Below, piece after piece: positions 1-5,521 of a stretch of 5,521 nt of DNA. Below the pieces are notes generated by a model, which searched no databases, was not told the DNA's origin, and saw nothing but the letters and a program-made list of their open reading frames with translations. The translations under genes were made by a program, and so were the position numbers. Positions within the stretch are counted from its first letter, which is position 1. Every line of letters starts with the position of its first letter. The stretch lies in assembly GCA_021821185.1 (NCBI GenBank), contig JAKACU010000125.1, positions 1 through 5,521 of the forward strand. Direction: 5' to 3'. Source of the DNA: Bacillota bacterium (GTDB lineage Bacteria > Bacillota > Bacilli > Alicyclobacillales > SLC66).

Positions 1-908
1 GAAGTAGGCGTCTGACCAAAGCGCAGCACAATTTTTGGCGTAAACTCGCGCAGCCGTTCGTGTGTTTGCAAAGCATGAGCAGCCGCAAATGCTCCGCGTA
101 AAAACAAGTCATAACCATCGATCACCAAGGGCGACACAGCTTGCAGTGTCCGTTGCTGTGACAATGGGTCGGCAAGCATAGGATACCCCGTATGCAAAGC
201 CAGTGCGCGAATAGCTCTTGCCTCTTGTATGTCATCTGTCGGTCCACAAATGATCAAACCATTTTCCTGTGACGCGATGAGTTCCCCAAGATATTGGGCC
301 TGCTCCCTGGAAACAGCGCGTGTGTGCCGATAGACCGTTGGCGCCAGTACAGGCATAGCTAATTCGACGGGAGGCAGCAGCGGTTCTCTAAGCGGCCAAT
401 TCACGTGTACGGGGCCTTTGGGAACTGTCAGGGCAATCGCTGTGATGCGTGCTGCCATCTGCACAGCATGGTCAAACAGCTGATCGTTTGCTTCCGGCGT
501 GGGCATGGTTATAAAATGTTTCACATGGGTTCCATATAAGTGCGTTTGATCAATGGTCTGATTGCTTCCGACGCCAAGAAGTTCCAGCGGCCGATCCGCT
601 GTTATAAGCATCAATGGCACGCGCGTTCTCGAGGCTTCCATTACCGCTGGCAGGTAATTGCCGGCGGCCGTACCGGATGTGCAGATGAGTACAACGGGCT
701 CGTTTACAATACGTGCCAGTCCCAAAGCAAAAAATCCGGGAAATCGTTCATCAAGCAGTGTCCAGACACGCGCTTTGGGATTTCTTGCCGCAGCAATCGT
801 TAGCGGCGTCGATCTTGAGCCAGGCGATACGCAAAAGTTGTACACCCCGGATTGACACAGTGCCTCCACAAAGGCGAGCACAATCGCCAAGTCTGGATTA
901 ACAGCCAT
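1..908 (-). CDS. menD: MenD, SEPHCHC synthase (N-terminal half, cut by window edge)
   Basis: Thiamine-diphosphate enzyme that decarboxylates 2-oxoglutarate and adds the succinyl-semialdehyde unit to isochorismate, giving SEPHCHC in the cytoplasm; first committed step of menaquinone synthesis. My translation gives 302 codons with no stop; the family is about 580 residues, so the C-terminal cofactor-binding domain lies beyond base 1. Visible: SPGSRSTPL (residues 28-36), LLDER with Glu54 as the expected thiamine-activating glutamate, CTSGTAAGNYLPAVMEA (76-92), TADRP (103-107) and SNQTIDQ (115-121). Ser31, Arg32, Glu54, Arg106, Asn116 and Gln117 each sit one position before the E. coli MenD residues Ser32, Arg33, Glu55, Arg107, Asn117 and Gln118 known from the family. 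The start is ATG at 908-906, sharing one base with the menF stop and preceded by AAGGGAGGGG (923-914). An in-frame GTG directly before it (911-909) is a possible alternative. Identity is secure; the intactness of the rest cannot be judged. Confidence 0.96.
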   Translation of the reverse strand, partial: MAVNPDLAIVLAFVEALCQSGVYNFCVSPGSRSTPLTIAAARNPKARVWTLLDERFPGFFALGLARIVNEPVVLICTSGTAAGNYLPAVMEASRTRVPLMLITADRPLELLGVGSNQTIDQTHLYGTHVKHFITMPTPEANDQLFDHAVQMAARITAIALTVPKGPVHVNWPLREPLLPPVELAMPVLAPTVYRHTRAVSREQAQYLGELIASQENGLIICGPTDDIQEARAIRALALHTGYPMLADPLSQQRTLQAVSPLVIDGYDLFLRGAFAAAHALQTHERLREFTPKIVLRFGQTPT

Positions 909-923
909 CACAGCCCCTCCCTT
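906..923 (-). promoter_or_regulatory. Coupled menF stop / menD start with ribosome binding site
   Basis: Reading leftward, AAGGGAGGGG (923-914) lies within the last codons of menF and precedes TGATG (910-906), where the menF stop TGA and the menD start ATG share one base. This layout is typical of translational coupling, in which a ribosome ending menF can restart on menD, and it fits a need for matched amounts of two consecutive pathway enzymes. Confidence 0.8.
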
Positions 924-2332
924 ACTGAAACAACGTGTAAAGCTTCACGCATGGGATTCATTTTCCACATGGTTTCCACATATTCGAGCTCAGGGTCAGA
1001 ATCAGCCGTAATACCAGCTCCAGCAAACAACTCTGCCCTGTTGCCTTGAATCAGCGCTGACCGAAGTCCTACATAGCAGTCGAGATTGCCAGCGGCATCG
1101 ACAAATCCGATCGGCGCTGCGTACCAACCCCGCGCAAGTTCTTCGTGATCGGCCAGATAGAAAAGAGCCGCTTGTTTAGGCAATCCTGCCACAGCCGGCG
1201 TCGGGTGCAGTCTTTTAACCAGGGAAAATGCATCATATCCAGGCGCTAACAATCCTTTGACAGGTGTGTATAAATGCTGCACATTGGATAATTTTTTTAT
1301 TGTTGGTTCATCAGCTATTTGAATTGAAGAAACTACGCCGTTAAGCGCTTGTCTTACGCCGTCGATGACCATCTGATGTTCATGGCGGTTTTTCTGACTG
1401 CGCAAAAGCTCGTATGCCAGCGTCGCATCCTCATCAGGCACAGGTGATCGCCTAGTTGTCCCTGCCAGACAATCGACAGCAACACCGTGGTCTTGCACAT
1501 GGACAAGCCGTTCTGGCGACGCACCTGCAAATACAGCTCCATCACGAAAAACGCCAAATACCGCACTTTCCGGAAACTGTTCACGAAGCGTCTGAAGAGT
1601 TTCACTGATCGCAAAGTGCGCCTTTGTTTCAACAGTTGCATGACGAGCTAAAACAACTTTGGCTAAGTCTCCGTGTACGATGGTGCTCACGGCATCCTCA
1701 ACTTTTTTCTTCCATGCGGCACGGCCCATATCATTGGGGATTTCCTGCGCAACGTACGATACCGGAAGGGAATCCATACGTGATTTTGTCACCCAAGCCG
1801 CGGTTATTTGGTCAAAGTCAGCAAGTGCCTGATCAATATCAAATTGCTCTGCGTCGTCTTCACCAAGATAATAATAAGCATACATCGTACATGCCCCTGA
1901 CGCATCCCTCACGGCCCTGTAGCGAGGCAGCAACAGCCATCCATGCGGCCATCCCGCCCAGAGTTTTTCGCTTATTGACAGGCGGGGATCAAAAGAAAAA
2001 CCGAGGAAAAACCGCACATCAGAAAGGTCATCGGCAAAAACATGCTGTGAACAGTCATGCCAGGCATGTTGCAAATCACGAATCGGGTCGTAACTATTGG
2101 ATTCAACCGAATGGGCTACTCCAAAAGCAAACTGTTCCTGACCACACGCGGGATCCCGCCAATAGACGGCCGAGTCATTTTCCACATACTGAGCAAGACT
2201 TGCGAGATCACCCAGAGTGACAAAGGATTTTTTTAAGCTCACGATAAGGTTGCTCTTATGTTGCGCCACCCACTGTTTGGCTTTTTGCAGTTGCTGGAAA
2301 TAGGTCATGACTTCGGACGTTTTTATACCCAT
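908..2332 (-). CDS. menF: MenF, isochorismate synthase
   Basis: Converts chorismate to isochorismate in the cytoplasm, the entry step of the pathway, with Mg2+. From the chosen start it is 474 residues, normal for menaquinone-type isochorismate synthases. A less conserved N-terminal part (about 1-200) precedes the chorismate-binding domain (about 205-465). Motifs: KVVLAR (225-230; Lys225 is the expected general base), GASPERL (270-276; Glu274 the likely general acid), LAGT (289-292), KNRHEHQ (314-320), LHPTPAVAG (375-383), RGWYAAPIG (401-409), and a C-terminal acidic stretch DPELEYVETMWK (446-457) of the kind that binds Mg2+. The reading frame stays open to 2455, but the first 41 residues lie inside menE and look unlike the family, so I place the start at ATG 2332-2330, with GAAGGGAA (2348-2341) as its binding site. 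It overlaps the menE end by 10 bases and is followed directly by menD, its pathway partner. A salicylate-type or EntC role is less likely given the men neighbours. Confidence 0.95.
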   Translation of the reverse strand: MGIKTSEVMTYFQQLQKAKQWVAQHKSNLIVSLKKSFVTLGDLASLAQYVENDSAVYWRDPACGQEQFAFGVAHSVESNSYDPIRDLQHAWHDCSQHVFADDLSDVRFFLGFSFDPRLSISEKLWAGWPHGWLLLPRYRAVRDASGACTMYAYYYLGEDDAEQFDIDQALADFDQITAAWVTKSRMDSLPVSYVAQEIPNDMGRAAWKKKVEDAVSTIVHGDLAKVVLARHATVETKAHFAISETLQTLREQFPESAVFGVFRDGAVFAGASPERLVHVQDHGVAVDCLAGTTRRSPVPDEDATLAYELLRSQKNRHEHQMVIDGVRQALNGVVSSIQIADEPTIKKLSNVQHLYTPVKGLLAPGYDAFSLVKRLHPTPAVAGLPKQAALFYLADHEELARGWYAAPIGFVDAAGNLDCYVGLRSALIQGNRAELFAGAGITADSDPELEYVETMWKMNPMREALHVVSVREGL

Positions 2333-3795
2333 TGTAAAAGTTCCCTTCGCAGCAGTTTTAAAGATGCATTGCGCGGCAGATGGGTGACAAAACGAACATC
2401 TGTCGGTACCTTGTAATGGGCCAACCTTGCACGGCAAAACTCTTTCAATTGCCAAGCAGAAACAGCTTCATATCCGCTTCGCAACACCACAAACGCAATG
2501 GGCACTTGACCATAACGGTCATTGGCCACTCCAGTTACACCCGCCTCGGACACAGCCTCATGGGATAACAGTACGGCTTCTACTTCAGCAGGGTAGATGT
2601 TTTCACCGCCTGAGATAACCAGATCATGGCGCCGATCAAGCATATACAGATAGCCCTCTGCATCCAGCAGTCCAATATCGCCTGTATAAAACCAGCCATC
2701 TTTAAACGCCTTTTTATTGGCTTCTTCCTTATGATAATAACCACTCGTTATCGTTGGTCCACGTAAGATAATCTCACCAGGCTCACCTACAGGAACGTCG
2801 TTGCCTGCGTCATCGACGATGCGGATTTCATTCATAACAAGCGGCTTACCCGCAGATCCCAACTTAACCAGGCTTTCTGAAGGCTTTAGTGTGGCTGCTT
2901 GTGAATTGGCTTCCGTCAAGCCATAGCTTTGCGATACGGGAATCTGCAACTGTGCACAGCGAACAAGGAGCGGCTTTGGTGCCGGGCCGCCGCCTAAAAG
3001 CACGCAACGCAGTTGCTTGGGATACGGTGTCGTTCGCCCTTCGATCATTCGCGCCAGCATGGCAGGAACTACCGAAACGAGGCTGATCGTGCCGCTGTCA
3101 ATTTCCTGGTTAAAAAGCGTTTCATCAAACCGCTCATGAATACTGGCCGTCGTGCCATATATGACAGAGCGCAGCAAAACCGCCTGCCCGCCTACATGAA
3201 ACAGCGGCATCGAAGTCAGCCAACAGTCATCGTCACGAATCCCGAGACGAAACCCGGACATCGTGGCTCCGTAAAGATGGTTCCCATAAGTAATTAAAGC
3301 GCCCTTGGGATGTCCTGTGGTGCCGGATGTATACATGATGCTTTGTATGGCGTCCAGATCAATGCGGCCTGGTTCTAAGGCCTCACCATCGCTATCCATG
3401 TGCTCGCCATCCAAAACCACGACCGAAATGCTGTGATGCAAAGACGCCACAACACTTTTGAGCAGGCTCTCGTGCCCTGTGTCCGAGATAAAAAACGAAA
3501 CCTCAGCATCTTCTAGCTGCCAGACAATCTCAGGCACTGCCAAACGAGTATTGACAGGAACAAGGATCGTTCCTAAAAAGCGCGACGCATGAAGTACCGC
3601 CGCAAAAGCAAGAGGGTGACGGGCGAGCACCGCCACCTTGTCCCCTTGCTTCACGCCTAATCGTGACAAACGTTGCGCAAAAACCGCACACACACGGTAC
3701 AATTCATGATATGTCCAGCGATGATGCCCAGCGATGATTGCGGTATGGGTTTCCTGCTGCAACACAGACAACCAATCAGGAATGCTTTGTTTCAT
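2323..3795 (-). CDS. menE: MenE, o-succinylbenzoate--CoA ligase
   Basis: Activates o-succinylbenzoate with ATP and then CoA to give o-succinylbenzoyl-CoA, the MenB substrate. Full length at 490 residues, a usual MenE size. It shows the adenylate-forming (ANL) motifs in order: YTSGTTGHPKGA (155-166, phosphate loop), TYGNH (169-173) and MPLFHVGG (196-203), both typical of MenE, QSYGLTE (289-295), YTGD (370-373), DRRHDLVISGGENIYPAEVE (387-406), and the C-terminal LPRNASLKLLRREL (473-486) with Lys480 as the expected adenylation lysine. The residue before that lysine is Leu, where ANL enzymes usually have Gly (ASGK). Start ATG 3795-3793 follows menB by 18 bases. AAAGGA (3814-3809) overlaps the end of menB but is 13 bases from the ATG, while AGGGTGG (3803-3797) is very close, so the binding site is not ideal. 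The stop TAA (2325-2323) lies inside the start of menF. Context and motifs favour MenE over a generic acyl-CoA ligase. Confidence 0.94.
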   Translation of the reverse strand: MKQSIPDWLSVLQQETHTAIIAGHHRWTYHELYRVCAVFAQRLSRLGVKQGDKVAVLARHPLAFAAVLHASRFLGTILVPVNTRLAVPEIVWQLEDAEVSFFISDTGHESLLKSVVASLHHSISVVVLDGEHMDSDGEALEPGRIDLDAIQSIMYTSGTTGHPKGALITYGNHLYGATMSGFRLGIRDDDCWLTSMPLFHVGGQAVLLRSVIYGTTASIHERFDETLFNQEIDSGTISLVSVVPAMLARMIEGRTTPYPKQLRCVLLGGGPAPKPLLVRCAQLQIPVSQSYGLTEANSQAATLKPSESLVKLGSAGKPLVMNEIRIVDDAGNDVPVGEPGEIILRGPTITSGYYHKEEANKKAFKDGWFYTGDIGLLDAEGYLYMLDRRHDLVISGGENIYPAEVEAVLLSHEAVSEAGVTGVANDRYGQVPIAFVVLRSGYEAVSAWQLKEFCRARLAHYKVPTDVRFVTHLPRNASLKLLRRELLQWV

Positions 3796-3813
3796 ACCAC
3801 CCTGTACATCCTT

Positions 3814-4626
3814 TCAGGGCAGTCGTGGAAACTGTCCAAAATTCGGTGCACGTTTTTCTAAAAACGCGTTTTTACCCTCATGCGCTTCTTCTGTCATGTA
3901 ATACATCATCGTAGCATCGCCAGCCATCTGCTGCAGGCCCGCCAGGCCGTCCGTATCAACGTTGAAGGAGGCCTTCAAAAAACGTATAGCCATCGGACTC
4001 TTTGCTACAATTTCGCGAGCCCACTGTACGGCTTCGTCCTCCAGTTGTGAAACAGGCACCACTTTATTGACAAGGCCCATATCCAGCGCTTCTTGCGCAT
4101 TGTATTGGCGGCACAAAAACCATATCTCTTTTGCCTTTTTGATCCCTACGGTTCGCGCTAAAATTCCGGTTCCATAGCCCGCGTCAAAGCTTCCTACCTT
4201 TGGCCCTGTTTGACCGAATACCGCATTATCCGCCGCAATCGTCAAATCGCAAACAAGATGCAGGACATGGCCTCCGCCGATCGCATATCCCGCCACAGCA
4301 GCGATGACAGCTTTAGGAAGCAGACGAATTTGTCTTTGCAAATCGAGAACGTTGAGCCGCGGGATACGGTCTTTTCCCACATAACCGCCAATTCCGCGCA
4401 CACGTTGATCGCCGCCAGAGCAAAATGCCTTATCCCCTTCTCCCGTAAGAATTACCGCGCCGATGCTTGCATCGTCTCGCACCTGCGCAAAAGCATCAAT
4501 CAGTTCCTCGACCGTCTCGGGCCGAAACGCATTTCTCACCTCCGGTCGGTTGATGGTGATTTTAGCGATCCCCTCGGCAAACTCAAAACGAATGTCCTGA
4601 TACTCTTGTTTCGTTTCCCATTGCAT
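3814..4626 (-). CDS. menB: MenB, 1,4-dihydroxy-2-naphthoyl-CoA synthase
   Basis: Crotonase-fold enzyme that closes the second ring of o-succinylbenzoyl-CoA by an intramolecular Claisen (Dieckmann) condensation to give DHNA-CoA. It has 270 residues, the usual length. Motifs: [16 protein letters not shown] (69-84), [12 protein letters not shown] (112-123, oxyanion hole), [16 protein letters not shown] (137-152), [19 protein letters not shown] (169-187), [12 protein letters not shown] (244-255), and C-terminal FPRLP. Gly141 aligns with E. coli Gly156, and Ser146 and Asp148 with Ser161 and Asp163; this QTGPKVGSF form marks the bicarbonate-dependent class, in contrast to the Asp-bearing QTDADVGSF class of Mycobacterium. 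The frame is open upstream to 4866, but ATG 4626-4624 is the start because GGAGGTT (4640-4634) sits 9 bases before it and family homology begins here. It is the first gene of the menBEFD operon, with its own predicted promoter just upstream. Confidence 0.97.
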   Translation of the reverse strand: MQWETKQEYQDIRFEFAEGIAKITINRPEVRNAFRPETVEELIDAFAQVRDDASIGAVILTGEGDKAFCSGGDQRVRGIGGYVGKDRIPRLNVLDLQRQIRLLPKAVIAAVAGYAIGGGHVLHLVCDLTIAADNAVFGQTGPKVGSFDAGYGTGILARTVGIKKAKEIWFLCRQYNAQEALDMGLVNKVVPVSQLEDEAVQWAREIVAKSPMAIRFLKASFNVDTDGLAGLQQMAGDATMMYYMTEEAHEGKNAFLEKRAPNFGQFPRLP

Positions 4627-4633
4627 CGTTGAC

Positions 4634-4640
4634 AACCTCC
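4634..4640 (-). promoter_or_regulatory. Ribosome binding site of menB
   Basis: GGAGGTT on the minus strand, 9 bases (counted from the last G of GGAGG) before ATG 4626. It is the strongest Shine-Dalgarno sequence in the window and fixes the menB start within a frame that is open for about 80 further codons upstream. A small odd palindrome, GTTGACAAC (4628-4636), overlaps its downstream edge. Confidence 0.8.
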
Positions 4641-4676
4641 ATAAGACCATTTTCCGACTCGTCAGTCTGTAAATAG

Positions 4677-4704
4677 AGTATACCAGATTCGTCTCTAGTT
4701 TCAC
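4677..4704 (-). promoter_or_regulatory. Predicted sigma-A promoter for menBEFD
   Basis: On the minus strand, GTGAAA (4704-4699) matches four of six -35 consensus bases. It is followed after 16 bases by TATACT (4682-4677), which matches five of six -10 bases. Transcription would begin near 4670, leaving a leader of about 44 bases before the menB ATG that contains its GGAGG site. No other promoter is needed for the tightly packed genes downstream. The prediction is from consensus matching only. Confidence 0.6.
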
Positions 4705-4707
4705 CAC

Positions 4708-4737
4708 TTGTTGATTGGGAGCACTGCATGCTATGGT
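4708..4737 (+). promoter_or_regulatory. Predicted extended -10 promoter for menA
   Basis: The plus strand has TGCTATGGT (4729-4737), an extended -10 element (TGn followed by TATGGT, four of six consensus bases). Weak -35 candidates are TTGTTG (4708-4713, 18-base spacer) and TTGATT (4711-4716, 15-base spacer). Transcription would start near 4744, giving a very short leader of about 16 bases with the GAGGTG site at its beginning. This supports GTG 4760 as the menA start, since ATG 4733 would not be in the transcript. Weaker than the menB promoter call. Confidence 0.45.
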
Positions 4738-4744
4738 AAAGCCT

Positions 4745-4750
4745 GAGGTG
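4745..4750 (+). promoter_or_regulatory. Ribosome binding site deciding the menA GTG start
   Basis: GAGGTG lies 9 bases before GTG 4760 (8 bases if the following A is counted as part of the site) and is the only good Shine-Dalgarno match in the area. The upstream in-frame ATG 4733 has only GGGAG (4717-4721) at 11 bases, and GTG 4748 would overlap this site. Confidence 0.65.
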
Positions 4751-4759
4751 AACACATTC

Positions 4760-5521
4760 GTGAAACAAAGCCGTATTTTTGCCATTGGCTGGCGGTTGCT
4801 CCGTCCGCCCACATTAACTGCGTCCATTGCACCGGTGCTTGTCGGTACTGGACTAGCATTGCACATCGCACATTTTCACGTGTGGTTGTTTATCGCCATG
4901 CTTGTCTCATCCATGCTTATTCAAGCCGTCGCCAACATGATCAATGAATATTACGATTTTAAACGCGGACTGGATAATGAACACATGGTCGGTATCGCCG
5001 GCACTATCGTACGCGACAAGGTAGCTCCCAAAACCGTTTTGCTGATCGCATGGATAACCCTGCTGATTGCCGTCTTGCTTGGCCTTTATATCGCGCTTTC
5101 CACTTCATGGTGGGTGGCTGTCGCCGGTATTTTTAGCATGCTCTTTATGTACTTATACTCTTCAGGTCCTCATCCCATTTCATCGACACCTTTTGGTGAG
5201 GTGACAGCGGGTATGATCATGGGCCCCGTCATCGTACTTATCAGCTATTTCATTCAAGCAGAGAATCTTACACTGAGAGCAGCCATCGCTTCTCTTCCTG
5301 TTGCTATTTTTATCGGGTCAATTTTGCTTGCCAACAATATTCGCGATATTGTTCATGATCAAGAGGGCGGTCGCAAAACCCTGCCTATCTTGCTTGGCCG
5401 CAACGGTGCAATCAGCACCTTGCGAATTGCCGTGATCGTTGCCTATGCGGTCATCGTGTTGATGATTGTGTTTTCACAATTGTCCTTATGGTCGCTGATT
5501 ACCTTGCTTGCTATTCCAGCC
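4760..5521 (+). CDS. menA: MenA, 1,4-dihydroxy-2-naphthoate polyprenyltransferase (3' end cut by window)
   Basis: UbiA-family membrane enzyme that attaches a polyprenyl chain to DHNA with loss of CO2 and pyrophosphate, giving demethylmenaquinone. The visible 254 codons are open to the edge; the family is about 290-315 residues, so a short C-terminal part is missing. Evidence: [11 protein letters not shown] (11-21) near the N terminus; first aspartate-rich motif [15 protein letters not shown] (58-72) with Asn62, Asp66 and Asp72; [14 protein letters not shown] (134-147); second motif [20 protein letters not shown] (192-211) with Asp196 and Asp200, the pair expected to bind Mg-pyrophosphate. Hydrophobic stretches at about 22-37, 41-60, 92-112, 116-133, 149-165, 175-191, 220-238 and 243 onward fit a multi-pass protein. 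Start GTG 4760 has GAGGTG (4745-4750) 8 bases upstream. In-frame GTG 4748 and ATG 4733 are alternatives, but ATG 4733 lies within the predicted -10 element. It is transcribed divergently from menB. Confidence 0.94.
   Translation, partial: MKQSRIFAIGWRLLRPPTLTASIAPVLVGTGLALHIAHFHVWLFIAMLVSSMLIQAVANMINEYYDFKRGLDNEHMVGIAGTIVRDKVAPKTVLLIAWITLLIAVLLGLYIALSTSWWVAVAGIFSMLFMYLYSSGPHPISSTPFGEVTAGMIMGPVIVLISYFIQAENLTLRAAIASLPVAIFIGSILLANNIRDIVHDQEGGRKTLPILLGRNGAISTLRIAVIVAYAVIVLMIVFSQLSLWSLITLLAIPA

Larger units (their letters stand above)
4627..4759. promoter_or_regulatory. menB-menA divergent intergenic region
   Basis: This 133-base gap separates the divergent menB and menA start codons and holds both predicted promoters, whose -35 elements lie only a few bases apart around 4699-4713. 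An imperfect 14-base inverted repeat (4701-4714, five of seven pairs match) lies between and partly over the two -35 elements, so one bound protein or polymerase could affect both directions. That is inference. I found no terminator-like hairpin with a T run and no sign of a riboswitch; the leaders look too short for one. Confidence 0.6.

Noticed and set aside
540..803. Short plus-strand open frames in the first 1050 bases
   Set aside because: All lie opposite menD or the end of menF, whose translations carry conserved motifs throughout; the short frames show no family features.
1624..2220. Plus-strand open frame of 198 codons opposite menF
   Set aside because: It lies wholly antisense to the well-supported menF, has a low-complexity, His/Arg/Pro-rich translation with no recognisable motif, and lacks a convincing ribosome binding site.
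2333..2455. N-terminal extension of MenF by 41 residues from an ATG inside menE
   Set aside because: It would overlap menE by 133 bases, the added residues are Cys-rich and unlike the family, and ATG 2332 already gives a normal-length protein.
4210..4632. Plus-strand open frame of 140 codons opposite menB
   Set aside because: Antisense shadow of menB, which has complete family motifs on the other strand; no domain or operon context supports it.
4627..4866. N-terminal extension of MenB to a 350-residue protein
   Set aside because: It runs through the predicted promoter and into menA on the opposite strand; the GGAGG site and family homology place the start at 4626.
1..5521. Possible novel system, mobile element, CRISPR array, tRNA or riboswitch
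   Set aside because: Nearly every base belongs to five known menaquinone genes or their shared promoter region. I saw no repeat array, transposase, tRNA-like fold or long structured leader.

Overview
The window is a menaquinone (vitamin K2) biosynthesis locus from a low-to-mid-GC Gram-positive, most likely in the class Bacilli. This rests on protein wording very close to the Bacillus Men proteins: the MenB segments GGYVG and [15 protein letters not shown], the MenE segment TYGNH, and the MenA segments [11 protein letters not shown] and TPFGE. Strong GGAGG-type ribosome binding sites and sigma-A-like promoters agree. Base composition looks roughly balanced, higher in GC than Bacillus subtilis, so a relative such as an Alicyclobacillaceae or Paenibacillales member is plausible. 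No genus can be named from this sequence.

Layout: four genes read leftward on the minus strand as one tight operon, in transcription order menB (4626-3814), menE (3795-2323), menF (2332-908) and menD (908 to the left edge, N-terminal half only). menB and menE are 18 bases apart, menE and menF overlap by 10 bases, and the menF stop and menD start share one base (TGATG). On the right, menA starts at about 4760 and reads rightward off the window edge. The 133-base gap between menB and menA holds a back-to-back pair of predicted sigma-A promoters. There is no other gene-free stretch, and no RNA gene, mobile element, repeat array or terminator was seen.

Pathway: MenF turns chorismate into isochorismate. 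MenD adds the succinyl-semialdehyde unit from 2-oxoglutarate. After MenH and MenC (not in the window), MenE makes o-succinylbenzoyl-CoA and MenB closes the naphthalene ring to give DHNA-CoA. After thioester hydrolysis (enzyme not in the window), the membrane protein MenA prenylates DHNA to demethylmenaquinone. A final methylation by MenG/UbiE would also be encoded elsewhere.

I do not see an undescribed system here. The points worth a second look are the gene order (menBEFD with divergent menA, unlike menFDHBE(C) in B. subtilis), the coupled gene junctions, a Gly-to-Leu change beside the catalytic lysine of MenE, and the compact divergent promoter region.
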